Below, piece after piece: positions 5,747-8,492 of a stretch of DNA of 8,492 nt (position 1 is the first letter of the stretch; the number at the start of each line of letters is the position of its first letter). The stretch comes from Bacteroidaceae bacterium. Its GTDB lineage: Bacteria; Bacteroidota; Bacteroidia; Bacteroidales; Bacteroidaceae. The stretch spans positions 1 through 8,492 of the forward strand of contig JAFTTD010000306.1 in the NCBI GenBank assembly GCA_017466965.1, read 5' to 3'. The position numbers and the translations under genes are program-made. Under the pieces are notes generated by a model. It had not been told where the DNA came from. It was given only the letters and a program-made list of their open reading frames with translations, and made no database searches.

Positions 5747-8368
5747 TCATCTTCCGCGAACAATCTTCTTTATATCGTTCAGTTTGTTGAGGGCTTCCAA
5801 AGGGGTAAGGTTGTTCACATCAAGGTTTAGTATCTCGTCACGAATTTGGCACAACACAGGATCTTCCAACTGGAAGAAACTTAGTTGTGTGCCGTTCGCG
5901 GCAGGGATGCTTTCTGCAGCAGGACGAGATATGCCGTCGCCACTGTTGTTTTTCTCAAGTTCAGCCAACACCTGTTCTGCCCTTCTTACTATCGTTGGCG
6001 CCATTCCAGCAATCTTTGCCACATGAATACCGAAAGAATGTTCACTTCCTCCAGGAACAAGTTTGCGCATGAATATAACCTTTCCGTCAACCTCTTTTAC
6101 AGACACATTGAAATTTCGAATCTTGCTGAGCGACTTCTCCATTTCGTTAAGTTCATGGTAATGTGTGGCAAAAAGAGTTCGGGCGTTACCTCGTGCGTTG
6201 TTGTGTATGAATTCCACAATTGACCATGCTATAGATATACCATCATAGGTTGATGTTCCGCGACCAAGCTCGTCGAACAATATCAATGAGCGTTGTGATA
6301 TATTGTTAAGAATGTTGGCTGCTTCATTCATTTCCACCATGAATGTTGATTCACCAACCGAAATGTTATCGCTCGCCCCTACTCTAGTGAATATTTTGTC
6401 TGTATAGCCTATCCTCGCACTGTCAGCAGGCACAAATGAACCAATCTGTGCCATCAGAGTTATAAGAGCCGTTTGTCGCAACAGCGCAGACTTACCAGCC
6501 ATATTCGGACCTGTAAGGATTATGATTTGCTGTTTGTCGCAATCAAGATACAAGTCATTTGCCACATATCTTTCACCTACAGGCATTTGGCGTTCAATAA
6601 CAGGATGGCGACCTTGCTTGATGTCAATCACGAGGCTGTCATCTACTATAGGACGTATATACCCATACTCCTTTGCAGCAACAGCAAAAGCCAGAAGGCA
6701 GTCAATGCGCGCTATCTGCATTGCATTACCCTGGATGGCAGGTATAAAGTCGGCAGAGGCTGTGACAAGTTCTGTGAACAGTCGGGTTTCAAGTGAAATT
6801 ATCTTTTCTTCAGCTCCAAGAATTTTTTCCTCATATTCTTTCAGTTCCTGAGTGATGTAGCGTTCAGCATTAACAAGAGTCTGCTTGCGTATCCATTCTT
6901 GAGGAACATTGTCTTTGTATGTGTTTCTAACCTCAATGTAATAACCAAACACATTGTTGAAACCTATTTTAAGACTTGTGATGCCTGTTGCCTCTATCTC
7001 ACGTTGCTGCAACTGAAGCAGATAGTCTTTGCCTGAATAGGCTATGCGGCGGAGCTCGTCAAGCTCTTCACACACACCTTCGGCAATTACGCCCCCTTTG
7101 TTTACCTGGAATGGCGGATCTGAAGCCAGTTCGCGGGCAATGCGTTCACGCAAAGCCTCACAAGTATCAAGCTTTTCGCCTATGCTGACGATACTTTCAT
7201 TGTCAGACTCCAGGCATAGGCGACGAATAGGCTCTATAGCTTGCAGTGCCACTTTCAGTTGCACCATTTCACGCGGCGACACTCTGCCTACAGCCACTTT
7301 CGATGCAATTCGCTCAAGGTCTCCAATGCGATGAAGAAGTTCTTCTATCGAGTCGCGCACGTCAGGATAGCGGAAGAAATGTTCAACAACATTCTGTCTG
7401 CTGGCTATTTGATTTATATCTTTAAGCGGAAAGACAACCCACCTTCTGAGCATACGGCTTCCCATTGGGCTTACAGTCTTGTCTATCACACCAAGCAAAC
7501 TGCTTCCTCCGTCATTCATCGATGACAGAAGTTCAAGGCTGCGTATTGTGAACTTGTCAAGTCTGACATACCTGTCCTCCTCAATGCGTGATATTGTTCT
7601 GATATGGCTTATCTGATTGTGCAGAGTCTGTTCCAGATAACACAGAATAGCCCCAGCCGCAACAATTCCGTTTTTCAGATGGTCCACGCCAAACCCTTTC
7701 AAGTTCTTAGTCCCGAAGTGAGAAAGGAGTTTGCTGCGCGATGTTTCATCAGTAAAAATCCAGTCATCAAGTTCGTAAGTAAAGAACTTTCCTCCAAAAT
7801 TACCTTCGAACATCAATTTGCGTCCTCGCTCATAAAGCACCTCCTTAGGCGACAGGTTTGTCAAGATTTTCTCTACATAATCAGTTGTACCCTCTGCCGT
7901 AAGAAATTCTCCTGTAGAAATATCAAGCAATGCCACTCCACAAGCGCTCTTGCCAAAATGAACTGCGGCAAGAAAGTTGTTCTCCTTGTAGTTCAGAACA
8001 TTGTCGTTCATAGCGACTCCAGGAGTCACAAGCTCTGTAATGCCACGCTTCACGAGCTTTTTAGCAAGTTTAGGATCTTCAAGCTGGTCGCATATAGCCA
8101 CTCGTCTTCCAGCCCTTATAAGCTTTGGCAAATAAGTATCAAGCGCATGATGTGGAAATCCTGCCATAGCTGTAGTATCCTCTTTCTTGCCAGCTCCACC
8201 ACTGCGCTTAGTAAGTGTTATTCCAAGAATTTCAGAAGCCTCAACAGCATCATCTGCGTATGTTTCATAGAAGTCACCACAACGGAACAACAGCAATGCA
8301 TCAGGGTGCTTTGCCTTGAAATCGTAAAATTGTCTCATCATGGGCGTCACTTCGTCCTTCTTTGCCAT
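5747..8368 (-). CDS. mutS: DNA mismatch repair protein MutS
   Basis: MutS recognises mismatches and small loops in newly replicated DNA and recruits MutL. The protein has 873 residues, usual for Bacteroidales MutS and slightly longer than the 853 of E. coli. The N-terminal mismatch-binding domain holds the key F-x-E motif (F33-Y34-E35 in GDFYETY). Connector, lever/core and clamp domains follow. The ATPase domain has Walker A GPNMAGKS (620-627), Walker B ending in D699-E700, the GRGTST signature (702-707) and the ATH switch (734-736). Near the C-terminus QLSFF (828-832) fits the beta-clamp-binding consensus. It precedes a conserved tail, [20 protein letters not shown], resembling the MutS dimer/tetramer region. 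All catalytic residues are present, so it should be functional. ATG 8368 is favoured by the family N-terminus, and TAnnTTTG lies about 40 bp upstream. Its 3' end faces the radical SAM gene. Confidence 0.97.
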   Translation of the reverse strand: MAKKDEVTPMMRQFYDFKAKHPDALLLFRCGDFYETYADDAVEASEILGITLTKRSGGAGKKEDTTAMAGFPHHALDTYLPKLIRAGRRVAICDQLEDPKLAKKLVKRGITELVTPGVAMNDNVLNYKENNFLAAVHFGKSACGVALLDISTGEFLTAEGTTDYVEKILTNLSPKEVLYERGRKLMFEGNFGGKFFTYELDDWIFTDETSRSKLLSHFGTKNLKGFGVDHLKNGIVAAGAILCYLEQTLHNQISHIRTISRIEEDRYVRLDKFTIRSLELLSSMNDGGSSLLGVIDKTVSPMGSRMLRRWVVFPLKDINQIASRQNVVEHFFRYPDVRDSIEELLHRIGDLERIASKVAVGRVSPREMVQLKVALQAIEPIRRLCLESDNESIVSIGEKLDTCEALRERIARELASDPPFQVNKGGVIAEGVCEELDELRRIAYSGKDYLLQLQQREIEATGITSLKIGFNNVFGYYIEVRNTYKDNVPQEWIRKQTLVNAERYITQELKEYEEKILGAEEKIISLETRLFTELVTASADFIPAIQGNAMQIARIDCLLAFAVAAKEYGYIRPIVDDSLVIDIKQGRHPVIERQMPVGERYVANDLYLDCDKQQIIILTGPNMAGKSALLRQTALITLMAQIGSFVPADSARIGYTDKIFTRVGASDNISVGESTFMVEMNEAANILNNISQRSLILFDELGRGTSTYDGISIAWSIVEFIHNNARGNARTLFATHYHELNEMEKSLSKIRNFNVSVKEVDGKVIFMRKLVPGGSEHSFGIHVAKIAGMAPTIVRRAEQVLAELEKNNSGDGISRPAAESIPAANGTQLSFFQLEDPVLCQIRDEILNLDVNNLTPLEALNKLNDIKKIVRGR

Positions 8369-8407
8369 ATTATATCTTGCTTATTAGTTCTGTAAAATTG
8401 ATTAATA

Positions 8408-8415
8408 CAAAGGTA
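8408..8415 (-). promoter_or_regulatory. -7 element of the mutS promoter
   Basis: On the minus strand these bases read TACCTTTG, an exact TAnnTTTG match. The expected start site is near 8402, about 33 bases before the mutS ATG. The -33 position has only a T-run (minus-strand TTTT at 8440-8437, 21 bp away), and it falls inside the loop of the inverted repeat at 8420-8456. The -33 half is therefore weak, or occluded if a protein binds the repeat. Confidence 0.6.
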
Positions 8416-8419
8416 ATAT

Positions 8420-8456
8420 TAAAAATTGGAACATGGAAAATATGTTCCAATTTTTA
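8420..8456 (-). terminator. Perfect 15-bp inverted repeat, likely terminator upstream of mutS
   Basis: TAAAAATTGGAACAT (8420-8434) and ATGTTCCAATTTTTA (8442-8456) are exact reverse complements separated by 7 bases. In RNA the core TTGGAACAT/ATGTTCCAA forms nine pairs flanked by A5 and T5, the form of a bidirectional intrinsic terminator. The simplest reading is that it ends a minus-strand transcript from a gene beyond the right edge. It also overlaps the -33 region of the mutS promoter, so a repressor or activator operator is an alternative. The inverted repeat itself is certain; its role is inferred. Confidence 0.6.
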
Positions 8457-8474
8457 GACAGGAAGGAGGAAGAG

Positions 8475-8490
8475 GAGTTAAGGAGTTAAG
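8475..8490. repeat. Two exact 8-bp tandem units (GAGTTAAG)
   Basis: GAGTTAAG occurs twice in direct succession, preceded by a purine-only GGAAGGAGGAAGAG stretch. The block is cut off by the window edge, so more copies may follow. The 11-mer AGAGGAGTTAA at 8471-8481 also occurs at 179-189, right after the 16-bp repeats at the left end. No coding sequence is evident. Confidence 0.6.
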
Positions 8491-8492
8491 AA

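Noticed and set aside
7604..8395. 263-codon plus-strand frame opposite the N-terminal half of mutS
   Set aside because: It is antisense to conserved MutS domains, with Ser/Cys/His-rich composition typical of shadow translation and no domain.

Overview
The window looks like chromosomal DNA from a Bacteroidales bacterium, probably Prevotellaceae or a close relative. The reasons are a secreted DUF4294 protein (a family I know only from Bacteroidetes), MutS and Mfd sequences of Bacteroidales type, A-rich start regions without clear Shine-Dalgarno sequences, and promoter motifs of the Bacteroidetes primary sigma factor (TTTG near -33, TAnnTTTG near -7). The genus is inference. I see no phage, transposon, CRISPR, tRNA or rRNA.

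Layout, left to right. Bases 1-258 hold no convincing gene. They carry short tandem repeats: degenerate 8-bp units at 26-49 and five exact 16-bp units within 70-173. Next, on the plus strand, is a DUF4294 exported protein (259-909) closed by a strong terminator (930-957). The gap after it contains a possible 46-codon small gene (1026-1166). Then comes mfd (1221-4736), with a probable TTG start. The 212-bp gap after mfd holds the best regulatory region in the window. It has two small dyads, a textbook Bacteroidetes promoter (4813-4844) and a leader ending in a terminator-like hairpin just before a radical SAM gene (4949-5722). Convergent to that gene, and only 24 bp away, lies mutS on the minus strand (5747-8368). 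Its promoter region contains a TAnnTTTG element and a perfect 15-bp inverted repeat (8420-8456). The right edge again carries 8-bp tandem units (8475-8490).

How the genes relate. Mfd and MutS are both DNA-repair proteins: Mfd couples transcription to nucleotide excision repair, and MutS starts mismatch repair. They have separate promoters and opposite orientation, so this is a neighbourhood and not an operon. The radical SAM protein and the DUF4294 protein have no established role that ties them to repair. All four main genes appear intact, with key motifs present. I found no new multigene system. The parts worth a second look are non-coding: the terminator-like leader before the radical SAM gene, the inverted repeat at the mutS promoter, the 8/16-bp repeat family at both edges, and the unrecognised small ORF before mfd.
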